A DNA stretch of 64,000 bases from Mycolicibacterium arenosum (GTDB lineage Bacteria > Actinomycetota > Actinomycetes > Mycobacteriales > Mycobacteriaceae), in the NCBI RefSeq assembly GCF_024320865.1, contig NZ_JANDBD010000001.1, forward strand, positions 310,001 to 374,000. The letters run 5' to 3'. The position numbers were made by a program, and so were the translations under genes. Shown one piece after another: positions 52,147 to 61,942 of this stretch. The notes under the pieces are model-generated. The model did not search any database. It saw only the letters and a program-made list of their open reading frames with translations, and had not been told where the DNA came from. Numbering within the stretch: position 1 is the stretch's first letter; each line of letters begins with the position of its first letter.

Positions 52147-52516
52147 TCCGAGGACCTTTCGACGACTCCGCGCTGGCGCGGTCGGTCACCTCGATGGAGG
52201 TGACCATGAACTCCTCACCGTGGGTGACCTCGACGTCGGCGCTCCCGCACGCCGGGCAGGCGACGGAGAACCGGGAGGCGATCTCCGAATGGGCACCGCA
52301 TGATCGGCACGTCACCGCGGCGGGGATCAACTCCAGCTCGAGCTCGGCTTCCTGCATGCCCTCGAAGTCGCGCACCAGGGTCCAGCAGAACGACAGCGCA
52401 TCGGGGACTACCTGACGGAGCGCACCGACCCGAACCCGGACGACGTCCACCCGCCGTCCGGCGGCGTGAGGTTTCACGACGCCGGCGATGGCCTGGCACA
52501 GGGACAGCTCATGCAC
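52139..52516 (-). CDS. hypA: Hydrogenase nickel metallochaperone HypA
   Basis: A 125-residue HypA. MHELSLC begins with the nickel ligand H2, and the zinc site has two CxxC pairs (CRSCG near 72 and CPACG near 89). It hands nickel to HypB. First gene of the minus-strand hypAB pair; 178 bases separate it from the divergent hypF. Confidence 0.94.
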   Translation of the reverse strand: MHELSLCQAIAGVVKPHAAGRRVDVVRVRVGALRQVVPDALSFCWTLVRDFEGMQEAELELELIPAAVTCRSCGAHSEIASRFSVACPACGSADVEVTHGEEFMVTSIEVTDRASAESSKGPRNG

Positions 52517-52694
52517 GGCGAGTCACCGCAATCCTAATCGTCGTCGATGGTGCGAACCCTAATCCCCGTGTGAATGCCGCCGAGGCGGAATGGGTCCGAA
52601 CGGCTGATGACGACGCTGTTCGGGGGCTAGCCTGGAAGTCGACCAACCGCGTCCACAGCCCATTGGCGCGCTGGTCCGCTCGGTCGGGAGACCC

Positions 52695-55037
52695 ATGAAT
52701 CGTATTCGGCATTCGCCCGTTGCGACGGTGCGATCGCGGCTCGACATCACCGGCGTCGTGCAAGGCGTCGGGTTCCGTCCCGCTGTCGCGCGCATCGCCG
52801 GTGCCAGGCGTGTGGCGGGTTTCGTCTCCAACGATTCCGGCTCGGTCCACTGCGAATTCGAGGGCGCGCCCGGTGACGTCGAGGCTGCCGTTGCCGACCT
52901 CCGCGCCGCTCCACCGCCGATGGCCCGCATCGACGCCATCCGGGTTAGCACGGTCGCCCCGACCGGGGACCGCGACTTCCGCATCGTCGAGAGCACCACG
53001 ACGACGGGTAGCGCCCGCACGCTGGTGCCGCCCGACATCGCGATGTGCGCCGACTGCCTGCGCGAGATGACCGACCCCGCCGACCGCCGATTCGGGCATC
53101 CGTTCATCACGTGCACCAACTGCGGGCCGCGCTACACGGTGATCACCGACCTGCCCTACGACCGCCCCGCCACGACGATGTCGGGTTTCCCGATGTGCGC
53201 ACGCTGCGCGAAAGAGTATCGCGATCCAGGGAACCGCCGCTTCCACGCGCAGACCATCGCCTGCCCCGACTGCGGCCCGAGCCTGACGTGGCTGGGGCCG
53301 GGCACCGTCGAGGACCCGATCGGCGCCGCCGTCGCCGTCATCGGTGCCGGCGGAATCGTCGCCGTGAAGGGGGTCGGCGGCTACCACCTCGCCTGCCGGG
53401 CAGACGCCACCGACGCGATCGCCGAGTTGCGGCGGCGGAAGTCACGACCCGCCAAGCCTTTCGCGGTGATGGCGTCCGACCTGTCCGCGGCCGGTCGTAT
53501 CGCCGAGCTCTCCGAGGCGGCTGCGGCCCTGCTGACGTCGCCGGCGGCGCCCATCGTCCTGGCGCCGAGTCGACCGAACGCGTTATCCGGTTCGGTAGCA
53601 CCGGGTTTGCTCGACGTCGGGGTGATGCTGCCGTACACGCCGGTTCACCACCTGCTGTTCCGACGGTCGGGGCTGAGCGCCCTGGTCATGACGTCGGCCA
53701 ACGCCGGAGGATCACCGATCGTCTTCCGCGAGGACGACCTGCCGTGGATCGACGGCCTGGCCGACGGTGTGCTGACCCACGACCGCCCGATTCACGTCCC
53801 GTGCGAGGACTCGGTGCTCACCGTGGACGACAGGGGTGTTCCGCTGCCGCTGCGGCGCTCCCGCGGCTATGCGCCGCTGCCCGTGTCGGTGCCGAGGCCG
53901 ACGGATGCGCCCGCCCCGGTGCTGCTGGCGACCGGCGGTGACATCAAGACCACGTTCTGCCTGACGGCCTCCGACGGTCACGCGCACATGTCATCGCACC
54001 TGGGGGACATGGCCGACCCGCGGACCCAGGGGTGTTTCTCCGAGGCGCTCGCTCACCTGGCCGAGATGACCGGCCACCGGCCGGACGTGGTGGTCTGCGA
54101 CATGCACCCGCAGTACGCGACCACCCGATGGACCGAGCGTCGCGGCCAGCCCACGGTCCGGGTCCAACACCACCACGCCCACGCGGTGTCGTTGCTCGCC
54201 GAGCACGGCCGCCTCGGCAGCCCGATGCTCGCGGTGACCTACGACGGGACCGGCTACGGCACCGACGGGACCATCTGGGGCGGCGAGTTTCTCGCACTCG
54301 CCGGGCCTACCCGATTCACCCGCGTCGGACACCTGAAGCCGTTCGCCCTGCCCGGCGGCGACGGCGCCGCGCGGCAACCGGCGAGGATCGCGCTCGATCT
54401 GCTGACCAGGGCTGGAATCGAGTGGGACGTCGATCTCGCTCCGGTCGCCGCGGTCGGGGCGACGGGGCGACACGTTCTCTCTCAACAGATCCCGAGCGGC
54501 GTCGGCTGTATCACCACCACCAGCATGGGCAGGTTGTTCGACGCGGTATCGAGCCTGCTGGACGTGTGCCAGGAGGTCACGTACGAGGGGCAGGCCGCCG
54601 TCGAACTCGAGCACGTGGCGCGTACGGGGCGGACCGGACTGGTGTCGATCGACTTCGACATCCGTGACGGCGTGCTGGACCCGGCGCCCGTCATGGCCGG
54701 TCTGGTCGACGGTGTACGGGCCGGGGTGGGCGCCGCGGATCTCGCGGCGTCGTTCCACGACGCGGTCATCGCGGCCACCGTGTCCGTCGCCGCCGAGTGT
54801 GCGCGCGCGGCCGAGATCCCGACGATCGGCCTGACCGGAGGAGTCTTCGCCAACCGACTCCTGCTCGAAGGCATTCGAAACGGCCTGAGGGAACGCCGTT
54901 TCGAGGTGCTCACCCATCACGTCGTGCCGTGCAACGACGGCGGGCTGGCCCTCGGCCAGGTCGCGGTGGCAGCGGCACACCTAGGATCGTCTAGCAAAGG
55001 AAGTGGCTCATGTGCCTCGGAATCCCCGGCAAGATAA
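52695..55037 (+). CDS. hypF: Carbamoyltransferase HypF
   Basis: A 780-residue enzyme making the thiocyanate precursor of the CN ligands from carbamoyl phosphate. Domains in order: acylphosphatase (about 18-105, GVVQGVGFRP), two zinc fingers with CxxC pairs (about 118-190), a YrdC-like ATP-binding domain (about 215-400) and a Kae1-like domain (about 405-770, HHHAH near 494). Length is normal for the family. Its 3' end overlaps hypC by 28 bases, an unusually long overlap. Confidence 0.95.
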   Translation: MNRIRHSPVATVRSRLDITGVVQGVGFRPAVARIAGARRVAGFVSNDSGSVHCEFEGAPGDVEAAVADLRAAPPPMARIDAIRVSTVAPTGDRDFRIVESTTTTGSARTLVPPDIAMCADCLREMTDPADRRFGHPFITCTNCGPRYTVITDLPYDRPATTMSGFPMCARCAKEYRDPGNRRFHAQTIACPDCGPSLTWLGPGTVEDPIGAAVAVIGAGGIVAVKGVGGYHLACRADATDAIAELRRRKSRPAKPFAVMASDLSAAGRIAELSEAAAALLTSPAAPIVLAPSRPNALSGSVAPGLLDVGVMLPYTPVHHLLFRRSGLSALVMTSANAGGSPIVFREDDLPWIDGLADGVLTHDRPIHVPCEDSVLTVDDRGVPLPLRRSRGYAPLPVSVPRPTDAPAPVLLATGGDIKTTFCLTASDGHAHMSSHLGDMADPRTQGCFSEALAHLAEMTGHRPDVVVCDMHPQYATTRWTERRGQPTVRVQHHHAHAVSLLAEHGRLGSPMLAVTYDGTGYGTDGTIWGGEFLALAGPTRFTRVGHLKPFALPGGDGAARQPARIALDLLTRAGIEWDVDLAPVAAVGATGRHVLSQQIPSGVGCITTTSMGRLFDAVSSLLDVCQEVTYEGQAAVELEHVARTGRTGLVSIDFDIRDGVLDPAPVMAGLVDGVRAGVGAADLAASFHDAVIAATVSVAAECARAAEIPTIGLTGGVFANRLLLEGIRNGLRERRFEVLTHHVVPCNDGGLALGQVAVAAAHLGSSSKGSGSCASESPAR

Positions 55038-55294
55038 CCAGGATCTGGGACGAATCGGGTACCAGGATGGCCACCGTCGACTTCGGCGGCACCACCAAGA
55101 AGGTCTGCCTGGCGTACCTGCCCGACCTCGAGATCGGTGAATACACCATCGTTCACGCCGGTTTCGCGTTGAACCGGCTCGACGAGGAATCCGCCAACGA
55201 CACCCTCAAGATGTTCGCCGACCTCGGCATCCTCGAAGAGGAACTCGCCGGCGTTCAATCCCCCGCCCTGGATGACCGCAGGGAGTTGGCGTGA
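55010..55294 (+). CDS. hypC: Hydrogenase assembly chaperone HypC
   Basis: A 94-residue chaperone with the invariant N-terminus MCLGIPG, whose C2 binds the Fe(CN)2CO precursor together with HypD. The C-terminus is acidic and longer than average. Start fixed by the motif at ATG 55010, with AAGGAAG upstream inside hypF. GTGA overlap with hypD. Confidence 0.95.
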   Translation: MCLGIPGKITRIWDESGTRMATVDFGGTTKKVCLAYLPDLEIGEYTIVHAGFALNRLDEESANDTLKMFADLGILEEELAGVQSPALDDRRELA

Positions 55295-56406
55295 AGTATC
55301 TAGACGAATTCCGCGACCCGGTGGCCGCTCGGGTGCTGGTCGATCGCATCACCCGCCGGGCCACCCGGACCTGGACCATCATGGAAGTCTGTGGTGGGCA
55401 GACGCATTCGATCATCCGCAACGGTATCGACCAGCTCCTGGGCGACGCCGTCGAGTTCATCCACGGCCCCGGCTGCCCGGTCTGTGTCACACCGTTGGAG
55501 ATGATCGACCGCGCGTTGGAGATAGCCGCGCGCGAGAACGTCATCTTCTGCTCGTTCGGCGACATGTTGCGAGTGCCGGGAAGTCGTGAGGACCTGTTCA
55601 GCGTCCGGGCGCGCGGCGGCGACGTGCGCATCGTCTACTCCCCGCTGGACGCGACGCAGATCGCGGCCGACAACCCTGACAGGGACGTGGTGTTCTTCGG
55701 GGTGGGCTTCGAGACCACCGCACCCGCTAACGCGATGTCCGTCGTCCACGCGCAACGACTCGGCCTGAAGAACTTCTACCTGCTGGTCTCCCACGTCCTC
55801 GTACCGCCCGCGATGACGGCGATTCTGTCCTCGCCCACCAACCGGGTCCAGGGCTTCCTCGGTGCCGGCCACGTGTGCACGGTGATGGGAACGTCCGAAT
55901 ACGGTCCGCTGGTGGAGAAGTTCGGGATCCCCATCGTGGTGTCGGGATTCGAGCCGCTCGATCTCCTCGAGGGGGTGCGGCAACTCGTGGATCTGCTCGA
56001 AGACGGCAGGGCCGAGTTGCGCAACGCCTACCCACGGGCGGTGAGCGACCAGGGGAACGTCGTCGCGAGGGAGACGCTGAAGGACGTCTTCGTCGTCACC
56101 GACCGGCCGTGGCGCGGCATCGGCGTCATCCCGAAGTCCGGCTGGAGACTGTCGCCCCGATACGCCGAGTTCGACGCGGAACTGAGGTTCGGCGTCGGGG
56201 ACATGCAGGTGCAGGAGTCCGCCGAATGCCACAGCGGCGAGGTGCTTCAGGGCCTGCTGAAGCCCAACGAGTGTCCGGCGTTCGGCACGTCGTGCACGCC
56301 CCGCACCCCGCTGGGCGCCACGATGGTGTCCAGCGAGGGGGCCTGCGCGGCCTACTACCAGTTCCGCAGGCTGAACCTCACCGACCTGACGTCCGCTCGT
56401 GCCTGA
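55291..56406 (+). CDS. hypD: Hydrogenase Fe-cofactor assembly protein HypD
   Basis: A 371-residue HypD holding a [4Fe-4S] cluster and the active thiols. Motifs CGGQTHS near 33, [10 protein letters not shown] near 58, GFETTAP near 139 and the C-terminal cysteine cluster ([10 protein letters not shown], then [10 protein letters not shown]) are present. It works with HypC to build the Fe(CN)2CO unit. GTG start inside the hypC stop; 8-base overlap with hypE. Confidence 0.95.
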   Translation: MKYLDEFRDPVAARVLVDRITRRATRTWTIMEVCGGQTHSIIRNGIDQLLGDAVEFIHGPGCPVCVTPLEMIDRALEIAARENVIFCSFGDMLRVPGSREDLFSVRARGGDVRIVYSPLDATQIAADNPDRDVVFFGVGFETTAPANAMSVVHAQRLGLKNFYLLVSHVLVPPAMTAILSSPTNRVQGFLGAGHVCTVMGTSEYGPLVEKFGIPIVVSGFEPLDLLEGVRQLVDLLEDGRAELRNAYPRAVSDQGNVVARETLKDVFVVTDRPWRGIGVIPKSGWRLSPRYAEFDAELRFGVGDMQVQESAECHSGEVLQGLLKPNECPAFGTSCTPRTPLGATMVSSEGACAAYYQFRRLNLTDLTSARA

Positions 56407-57481
56407 CGAGCCCGTGACCGCAATCGATCCGGCGGACTGGGTGTGCCCCCTCCCGCTGCGCGAGACCAAGCGCATCGTGATGGGCCACGGCGGCGGCGGC
56501 ATCCTGTCCGAGGAGCTCATCGAGAACCTGTTCCTGCCCGCGTTCGACTCCGGGCGCGGGACGGGGGGTCCGTCCAGGGATTCGGCGGTGCTGACCGTGC
56601 CCGCCGGGCGGATCGCGGTGTCGACGGACTCGTACGTCGTGCAGCCGTTGTTCTTCCCCGGCGGTGACATCGGGGACCTGGCCGTCAACGGCACCATCAA
56701 CGACCTCGCGATGAGCGGGGCCACCCCGATCGGTTTGACCGCGGGGTTCATCCTCGAGGAGGGGCTCGAGCTGGAGTTGCTCGGGCGAATCGCCCAGTCG
56801 ATGGGCAAGGCCGCCGACCACGCGGGCGTCGGCATCGTCACCGGCGACACCAAGGTCGTGGGAAAGGGCAGTGCGGACCAGCTTTTCGTCAACACCGCCG
56901 GCATCGGCGTGATACCCGAGGGCGTGGACGTCGGACCGGAGCGCGTCCGTCCCGGCGACGACGTCATCGTCTCCGGGAACGTCGGCGAGCACGGCGTTGC
57001 GATCATGAGCGTGCGGGCGGGGATCGACTTCGGCACGGTCGTCACCAGCGACAGTGCGCCACTGCACGGACTGGTGGCCGCCATGCTGGCGGCCGATGCG
57101 AGCGGCCGGATTCACGCGCTGCGCGACCCCACCCGCGGCGGACTGGTGGCCGCGGTCATCGAGATCGCCAGGTCCGCGGGTGTCGGAGTGGCGCTCGACG
57201 AGGCCGCGATCCCGGTGCCGGAGTCGGTGGCCTCGGCGTGCGGCTTCCTGGGGCTGGACCCGCTCCAGGTGGCCAACGAGGGAAAGCTGGTCGCGTTCGT
57301 CGACCCGTCCGCGACCGAGGCGGTGCTCGCGGCGATGCGGGGTCACCCGGAGGGCGCGGGTGCCGTCGTCATCGGCCGAGCGGTCTCCGAGCATCCCGGC
57401 ATGGCCGTGGGGCGCACGGCGTTCGGCACCACGCGTGTGATCGAACGCGAACTGGGCGAGCAACTTCCGCGCATTTGCTAG
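56399..57481 (+). CDS. hypE: Hydrogenase cyanide-ligand synthase HypE
   Basis: A 360-residue PurM-like enzyme that dehydrates the carbamoylated C-terminal cysteine to thiocyanate. The required terminus PRIC is present, as are [13 protein letters not shown] near 25 and the ATP-binding [15 protein letters not shown] at 56399 (overlapping hypD) or 56414 may be the start. It ends 7 bases from the stop of the convergent AraC-type regulator. Confidence 0.95.
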   Translation: MPDEPVTAIDPADWVCPLPLRETKRIVMGHGGGGILSEELIENLFLPAFDSGRGTGGPSRDSAVLTVPAGRIAVSTDSYVVQPLFFPGGDIGDLAVNGTINDLAMSGATPIGLTAGFILEEGLELELLGRIAQSMGKAADHAGVGIVTGDTKVVGKGSADQLFVNTAGIGVIPEGVDVGPERVRPGDDVIVSGNVGEHGVAIMSVRAGIDFGTVVTSDSAPLHGLVAAMLAADASGRIHALRDPTRGGLVAAVIEIARSAGVGVALDEAAIPVPESVASACGFLGLDPLQVANEGKLVAFVDPSATEAVLAAMRGHPEGAGAVVIGRAVSEHPGMAVGRTAFGTTRVIERELGEQLPRIC

Positions 57482-57488
57482 GGACGCT

Positions 57489-58550
57489 CTAGCGCCGCAG
57501 GGTCTGCGACGGTGACTCACCCCAGCGCTTGCGGTACTCGCCGCCGAAGCTGCCGAGGTGGTGAAACCCCCAGCGTTCGGCCACCGCCGTCACCGTGATG
57601 CCGTCGGCGGGCGTGGCGTCCATCAACTCCGCGTGCACCCGCTCGAGGCGCCGTTCGCGCACGTAGGTCATCGGCGTCATGCCGAGCTGATCGTGGAAAC
57701 CCTGTTGTACCGCGCGAACACTCATGTGCACGGCGTTTGCCACGGCGTGCATCGTCACGTGCTCGGCGAGATGGTCGTCGAGGTAGTCGATGGCCGCCTG
57801 AACCACGGCTCCGCGCTTGTCCGGCCGCGCCGGCTGAGTGAACTCGGAGTGGTAATTGGACGGTTGCAGATGCAGCAGGCTGCTCATCACGAGGTCCTCG
57901 ACAGCGCCGATTCCCTGGCCGCGACCCACCAGCGAGCCGGTGTGGAAGACCTCCGTGTGAATGAGTTGGACGGCGGCGTGCCAGCGCATCGCGGCCTCGC
58001 TGGTGAGGTCGAACTCCGGCTCGAAAGCCAACGGGTGCGCCAGACTACGGCCGATGACACGGGTCAGATAGGCGGCCATCGCCGGCTCCTCGATTCTCAG
58101 CACCAGCTGCGGGGAATCGAGGTCGAGATGCATGGTGAGGGCCTCGCCGGGGCTGCTCACCAGCGCGCAGATGCTGTTCGCCTCGAACGATCGACCCCGG
58201 TGCTCGGCCAGCGCACAGCCGTTCATGGGCATGTGCACCGCGTAGTACGGCCCTTGTCGGGGGATGTCGACGACGGCGGGAACGTGGAGATCGACGTACA
58301 GCATGCTGACGTTGCGCAACCTCACCCCGTGCACCCCCGCGGCGAACGCATCGAGCTGGTCGTCTGCGACGCGAAGTGTCAAGGGGGAGAAGGCCTGGCC
58401 GATGAGTGTCGCCGCGTCGCGAAGGTTCTCCGTATAGAAGATCTCGTTGCCGGTCAGTGCGGGGGGCACCCCGCGGGAGCGCACCTTCCGCCGGACCGGG
58501 TCGTCGGTGTGGCGGACGTCGATGAACCCGAGTCGCTTCAGCCGTGACAT
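57489..58550 (-). CDS. AraC-family transcriptional regulator
   Basis: A 353-residue regulator with an N-terminal AraC-binding-like domain (about 20-210) and a C-terminal double helix-turn-helix (about 250-350, ending WGFHHLGSFGGEYRKRWGESPS). It sits between the hyp genes and the hydrogenase structural genes and reads away from the latter, so it is a candidate regulator of H2 oxidation. The ATG at 58550 is preferred; the longer frame to 58634 would run through direct repeats that look like its own binding site. Confidence 0.85.
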   Translation of the reverse strand: MSRLKRLGFIDVRHTDDPVRRKVRSRGVPPALTGNEIFYTENLRDAATLIGQAFSPLTLRVADDQLDAFAAGVHGVRLRNVSMLYVDLHVPAVVDIPRQGPYYAVHMPMNGCALAEHRGRSFEANSICALVSSPGEALTMHLDLDSPQLVLRIEEPAMAAYLTRVIGRSLAHPLAFEPEFDLTSEAAMRWHAAVQLIHTEVFHTGSLVGRGQGIGAVEDLVMSSLLHLQPSNYHSEFTQPARPDKRGAVVQAAIDYLDDHLAEHVTMHAVANAVHMSVRAVQQGFHDQLGMTPMTYVRERRLERVHAELMDATPADGITVTAVAERWGFHHLGSFGGEYRKRWGESPSQTLRR

Positions 58551-58589
58551 CGCCGATCCAATCCCGCTGCGCACCAGCGTATTGAAGTG

Positions 58590-58624
58590 TGCGCAATCCT
58601 GACGATATCTGCGTAATGCCGATA
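58590..58624. promoter_or_regulatory. Direct repeats in the araC/hydrogenase divergent region
   Basis: TGCGCAATCCTGACGATA (58590-58607) and TGCGTAATGCCGATA (58610-58624) are imperfect direct repeats whose starts are 20 bases apart, about two helical turns, the arrangement expected for an AraC-type dimer. Downstream, GTGAC (58652) and GTCAC (58664) form a separate 5-base inverted repeat before the hucM-like gene. Confidence 0.5.
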
Positions 58625-58685
58625 GGCGCAGCAAGATCGCCGGACTATTTTGTGACCAGGGCAGTCACTGACACACGGAGGCGCA

Positions 58686-59243
58686 ATGACAGCAAACGGT
58701 CAGGTCCTGGAACTGTCGCCCGCCGACCGGGTGCGCGCCAAGCTGGATGATCCGCGCGTCGCCGAGTCCCTCAACGATTTGCTCGAACACGCTGACCTGC
58801 TGGCGATTCTGGTATCCGGCCTCGACGGCCTGGTGCGACGCAGCGACACGATCAGCGACTCGCTCACCTCGGCCATCGGCGAGGCCAAGGGGGACGCCGC
58901 GGGCGCCTCCCTCACCCAGTCGATCCCCGGAATCGACGCGCTGAAGTCCATCGATCTGGCGGGACTGGCGCAGAGCTTCGCCACCCTGTCCGACAAGGTG
59001 GTCGACGCGACTCCCGCGCTCAACTCCCTGCTGTCGTCGCGCTTAACGGATCCGCAGGCCACCGAGGTGCTCGCACAACTCGGCGAAGCGCTCGTCGAGG
59101 CGAAGACGGCGAACGCGCAAGGCGCGCAGGGCCCGAAGGGGTTCTTCGGCATCCTCAAGGCGGCCAAAGACCCCGACGTGGCTCGCGGACTCGGGTTCCT
59201 GCTTCAAGTGGCCAAGGCGTTCGGGCGACAGCTTTCCACGTAG
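58686..59243 (+). CDS. hucM: HucM-like hydrogenase scaffold protein (DUF1641 type)
   Basis: A 185-residue protein, helical and without membrane segments. The segment ESLNDLLEHADLLAILVSGLDGLVRRSDTISDSL near 28 is of DUF1641 type, followed by long Ala/Leu-rich helices and a Gly-rich hinge (QGAQGPKGFFGILKAAKDPDVARGLGFLL). In M. smegmatis the gene directly before the Huc subunits encodes HucM, which tethers eight Huc dimers and guides menaquinone. ATG at 58686 with GGAG 5 bases upstream. Start of the structural operon. Confidence 0.75.
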   Translation: MTANGQVLELSPADRVRAKLDDPRVAESLNDLLEHADLLAILVSGLDGLVRRSDTISDSLTSAIGEAKGDAAGASLTQSIPGIDALKSIDLAGLAQSFATLSDKVVDATPALNSLLSSRLTDPQATEVLAQLGEALVEAKTANAQGAQGPKGFFGILKAAKDPDVARGLGFLLQVAKAFGRQLST

Positions 59244-59295
59244 TGACGGTGACAGTGATTGTGGGCCTTCGCGGCTCCACAGGAGAGGAGTTCAC

Positions 59296-60261
59296 ATGGC
59301 TTCGGTGCTGTGGTTTCAGGGGGGCGCGTGCAGTGGCAACACGATGTCGTTCCTCAACGCCGACGAGCCCAACGTCGTCGACCTCATCGTCGACTTCGGC
59401 CTCGACCTGATCTGGCATCCGTCGCTGGGGCTCGAGCTCGGCAAGAACGCGCAGAAGGTCTTCAACGACTGCGCGAGTGGCGAACGGCCACTTGACATCT
59501 TCGTGTTCGAGGGAACCGTCATGGAGGCCTACGGCGGACGCACCGACATGTTCGCCGACCGCCCGATGAAGGACTGGGTCAACGAGCTCGCAGGCGCCGC
59601 GCAGATCGTGGTCGCCATCGGCGACTGCGCCTGCTGGGGTGGCATCCCGGCAATGGAGCCGAACCCCTCGGGCTCCACCGGACTGCAGTTCCACAAGCGC
59701 AGCAAGGGCGGCTTCCTCGGGCCGGACTTCAAGTCGAAGATGGGCCTGCCCGTCATCAACATCCCCGGATGCCCGGCGCATCCGGACTGGATCACCCAGA
59801 TCCTCGTCGCGCTGGCCACCGGCCGCGCAGGCGATCTGACACTCGACGAACTGCACCGACCCGAGACGTTCTTCAAGACCTTCACCCAAACCGGCTGCAC
59901 CCGCGTGCAGTTCTTCGAGTACAAGCAGTCGACGATGTCTTTCGGCGAGGGCACCCGCACCGGCTGCCTGTTCTACGAGTTCGGCTGTCGCGGTCCGATG
60001 ACGCACTCGCCGTGCAACCGAATCCTCTGGAACAGGCAGTCTTCCAAGACCCGCGCGGGTATGCCGTGCCTCGGCTGCACCGAACCGGAGTTCCCGCACT
60101 TCGACCTCGCGCCGGGCACGGTGTTCAAGACGCAGAAGGTCAGCGGCATCATCCCGAAGGAAGTGCCCGAGGGAACCGACCACCTGACCTACATGGCGCA
60201 TGCCGCGGCGGCGCGCATCGCGGCGCCGCAGTGGTCGAAGGAAGACATGTTCGTCGTCTAA
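59296..60261 (+). CDS. hucS: Group 2a [NiFe]-hydrogenase small subunit (HucS-like)
   Basis: A 321-residue subunit carrying three Fe-S clusters that move electrons from the active site to quinone. Cys motifs: GGACSGN near 10, GDCACWGG near 110, PGCPAHPD near 156, CLFYEFGCRGPMTHSPC near 222 and PCLGCTEPEFP near 257. There is no twin-arginine signal peptide, so the enzyme is cytoplasmic, as is the Huc enzyme of M. smegmatis, which oxidises atmospheric H2. ATG at 59296, with AGGAGAGGAG upstream. Confidence 0.94.
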   Translation: MASVLWFQGGACSGNTMSFLNADEPNVVDLIVDFGLDLIWHPSLGLELGKNAQKVFNDCASGERPLDIFVFEGTVMEAYGGRTDMFADRPMKDWVNELAGAAQIVVAIGDCACWGGIPAMEPNPSGSTGLQFHKRSKGGFLGPDFKSKMGLPVINIPGCPAHPDWITQILVALATGRAGDLTLDELHRPETFFKTFTQTGCTRVQFFEYKQSTMSFGEGTRTGCLFYEFGCRGPMTHSPCNRILWNRQSSKTRAGMPCLGCTEPEFPHFDLAPGTVFKTQKVSGIIPKEVPEGTDHLTYMAHAAAARIAAPQWSKEDMFVV

Positions 60262-60331
60262 CGGTGCTTGAGATCCCGGCACCGCGCCGCCAGTTCGTCA
60301 GCCCAGGTTTCATCGGAAGGACCACACCACA

Positions 60332-61942
60332 ATGACCGCACTCGACCTGTACGTGAGCCCCCTGGGGCGAGTCGAGGGTGACCTCGACGTCCGAGTCACC
60401 ATCGAAGACGGCGTCGTCACTTCGGCGTGGACCGAGGCGGCGATGTTCCGCGGGTTCGAGATCATCCTGCGCGGCAAGGATCCTCAGGCCGGGCTCGTCG
60501 TGTGTCCGCGGATCTGCGGCATCTGCGGCGGCAGCCACCTCTACAAGTCCGCCTACGCGCTCGACACGGCGTGGGCGACGCACATGCCCCACAACGCGAC
60601 GTTGGTGCGCAACATCTGCCAGGCCGCCGAGACGCTGCAGTCGATTCCGCGCTACTTCTACGCGTTGTTCGCGATCGACCTGACGAACAAGAACTACGCG
60701 AAGTCGCCGATGTACGCCGAGGCGGTGCGACGGTTCGCGCCCTACGTCGGCACCAGCTACCAACCGGGCGTCGTCCTCTCGGGCAAGCCGGTCGAGGTGT
60801 ACGCGATCTTCGGAGGCCAGTGGCCGCACTCGAGCTTCATGGTGCCCGGTGGCGTCATGTGCGCACCGACGCTGTCCGACGTCACCAGGTCCATCGCGAT
60901 CCTCGAGCACTGGAAGGACGCTTGGCTCGAGGGTCAATGGCTGGGCTGCACCGTGGACCGCTGGCTGGAGGTCAAGACGTGGGAGGACATGCTCGCCTGG
61001 GTCGATGAGAACGAGTCCCAGCACAACAGCGACTGCGGTTTCTTCATCCGCTACTGCCTCGATGTCGGACTGGACAAGTACGGCCAGGGCGTCGGCAACT
61101 ATTTGGCGACCGGCACCTATTTCGAGCCGTCGCTGTACGAGAATCCGACGATCGACGGCCGCAACGCCGCGCTGATCGGCCGCTCGGGCATCTACGCGAA
61201 CGGCGCGTGGCACGAGTTCGATCAGGCCAAGGTGCGTGAGGACGTCACCCATTCGTTCTACGAGGGGACGCGCCCGCTGCATCCCTTCGACGGCGAGACC
61301 ATCCCCGTCGATCCCGAAGTCGGCCGGGGCCAGGGCAAGTACAGCTGGGCGAAGTCGCCGCGGTACGACATCGGCGGGGGGCTCGGCAACGTGCCTCTCG
61401 AGGCCGGTCCGCTGGCCCGGCGGATGGCGGCCGGCGGGCCGAACGCGGCGGCACACCAGGACGACGACCCGCTGTTCCCCAATCTGTACAACTCGATCGG
61501 GCCCAGCGTGTTCGTCCGCCAGATGGCGCGCATGCACGAGGCTCCGAAGTACTACAGGTGGGCGCGCCAGTGGCTCGACGAACTGGACCTGAAGGAGAGC
61601 TTCTACACCAAGCCCACCGAGCACGCGTCCGGAAAGGGCTTCGGCGCGACCGAAGCCGCCCGCGGCGCTCTGGCGGACTGGATCGTCATCGAGGACAGCA
61701 AGATCAAGAACTACCAGGTGGTGACCCCTACGGCGTGGAACATCGGACCGCGGGACGGCTCGGACGTGCTCGGGCCCATCGAGCAGGCGCTGGTCGGCTC
61801 GCCGATCGTGGACGCCGAGGATCCGGTGGAACTCGGCCATGTGGCACGGAGTTTCGACTCCTGCCTGGTCTGCACCGTGCACGCCTACGACGGCAAGACG
61901 GGTAAGGAACTGTCCAAGTTCGTCATCAACGGAATGGTGTGA
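60332..61942 (+). CDS. hucL: Group 2a [NiFe]-hydrogenase large subunit (HucL-like)
   Basis: A 536-residue catalytic subunit. The nickel ligands are in the L1 motif RICGICGGSH near 57 and the L2 motif DSCLVCTVH near 509. Cleavage after this histidine would remove a 19-residue tail (AYDGKTG...NGMV), the job of the protease encoded next. It splits H2 in the cytoplasm, delivering electrons through the small subunit to menaquinone. The tail stop overlaps the protease GTG start. Confidence 0.95.
   Translation: MTALDLYVSPLGRVEGDLDVRVTIEDGVVTSAWTEAAMFRGFEIILRGKDPQAGLVVCPRICGICGGSHLYKSAYALDTAWATHMPHNATLVRNICQAAETLQSIPRYFYALFAIDLTNKNYAKSPMYAEAVRRFAPYVGTSYQPGVVLSGKPVEVYAIFGGQWPHSSFMVPGGVMCAPTLSDVTRSIAILEHWKDAWLEGQWLGCTVDRWLEVKTWEDMLAWVDENESQHNSDCGFFIRYCLDVGLDKYGQGVGNYLATGTYFEPSLYENPTIDGRNAALIGRSGIYANGAWHEFDQAKVREDVTHSFYEGTRPLHPFDGETIPVDPEVGRGQGKYSWAKSPRYDIGGGLGNVPLEAGPLARRMAAGGPNAAAHQDDDPLFPNLYNSIGPSVFVRQMARMHEAPKYYRWARQWLDELDLKESFYTKPTEHASGKGFGATEAARGALADWIVIEDSKIKNYQVVTPTAWNIGPRDGSDVLGPIEQALVGSPIVDAEDPVELGHVARSFDSCLVCTVHAYDGKTGKELSKFVINGMV

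Noticed and set aside
52517..52694. DosR box in the hypA/hypF divergent region
   Set aside because: The only candidate (around GGGGGCTAGCCTGG) matches the core poorly and lacks the AGTCCC half-site.
58651..58669. Possible CRP site (TGTGA...TCAC) before the hucM-like gene
   Set aside because: The half-sites are separated by 9 bases rather than the 6 required for TGTGA-N6-TCACA, so it is recorded only as an inverted repeat.
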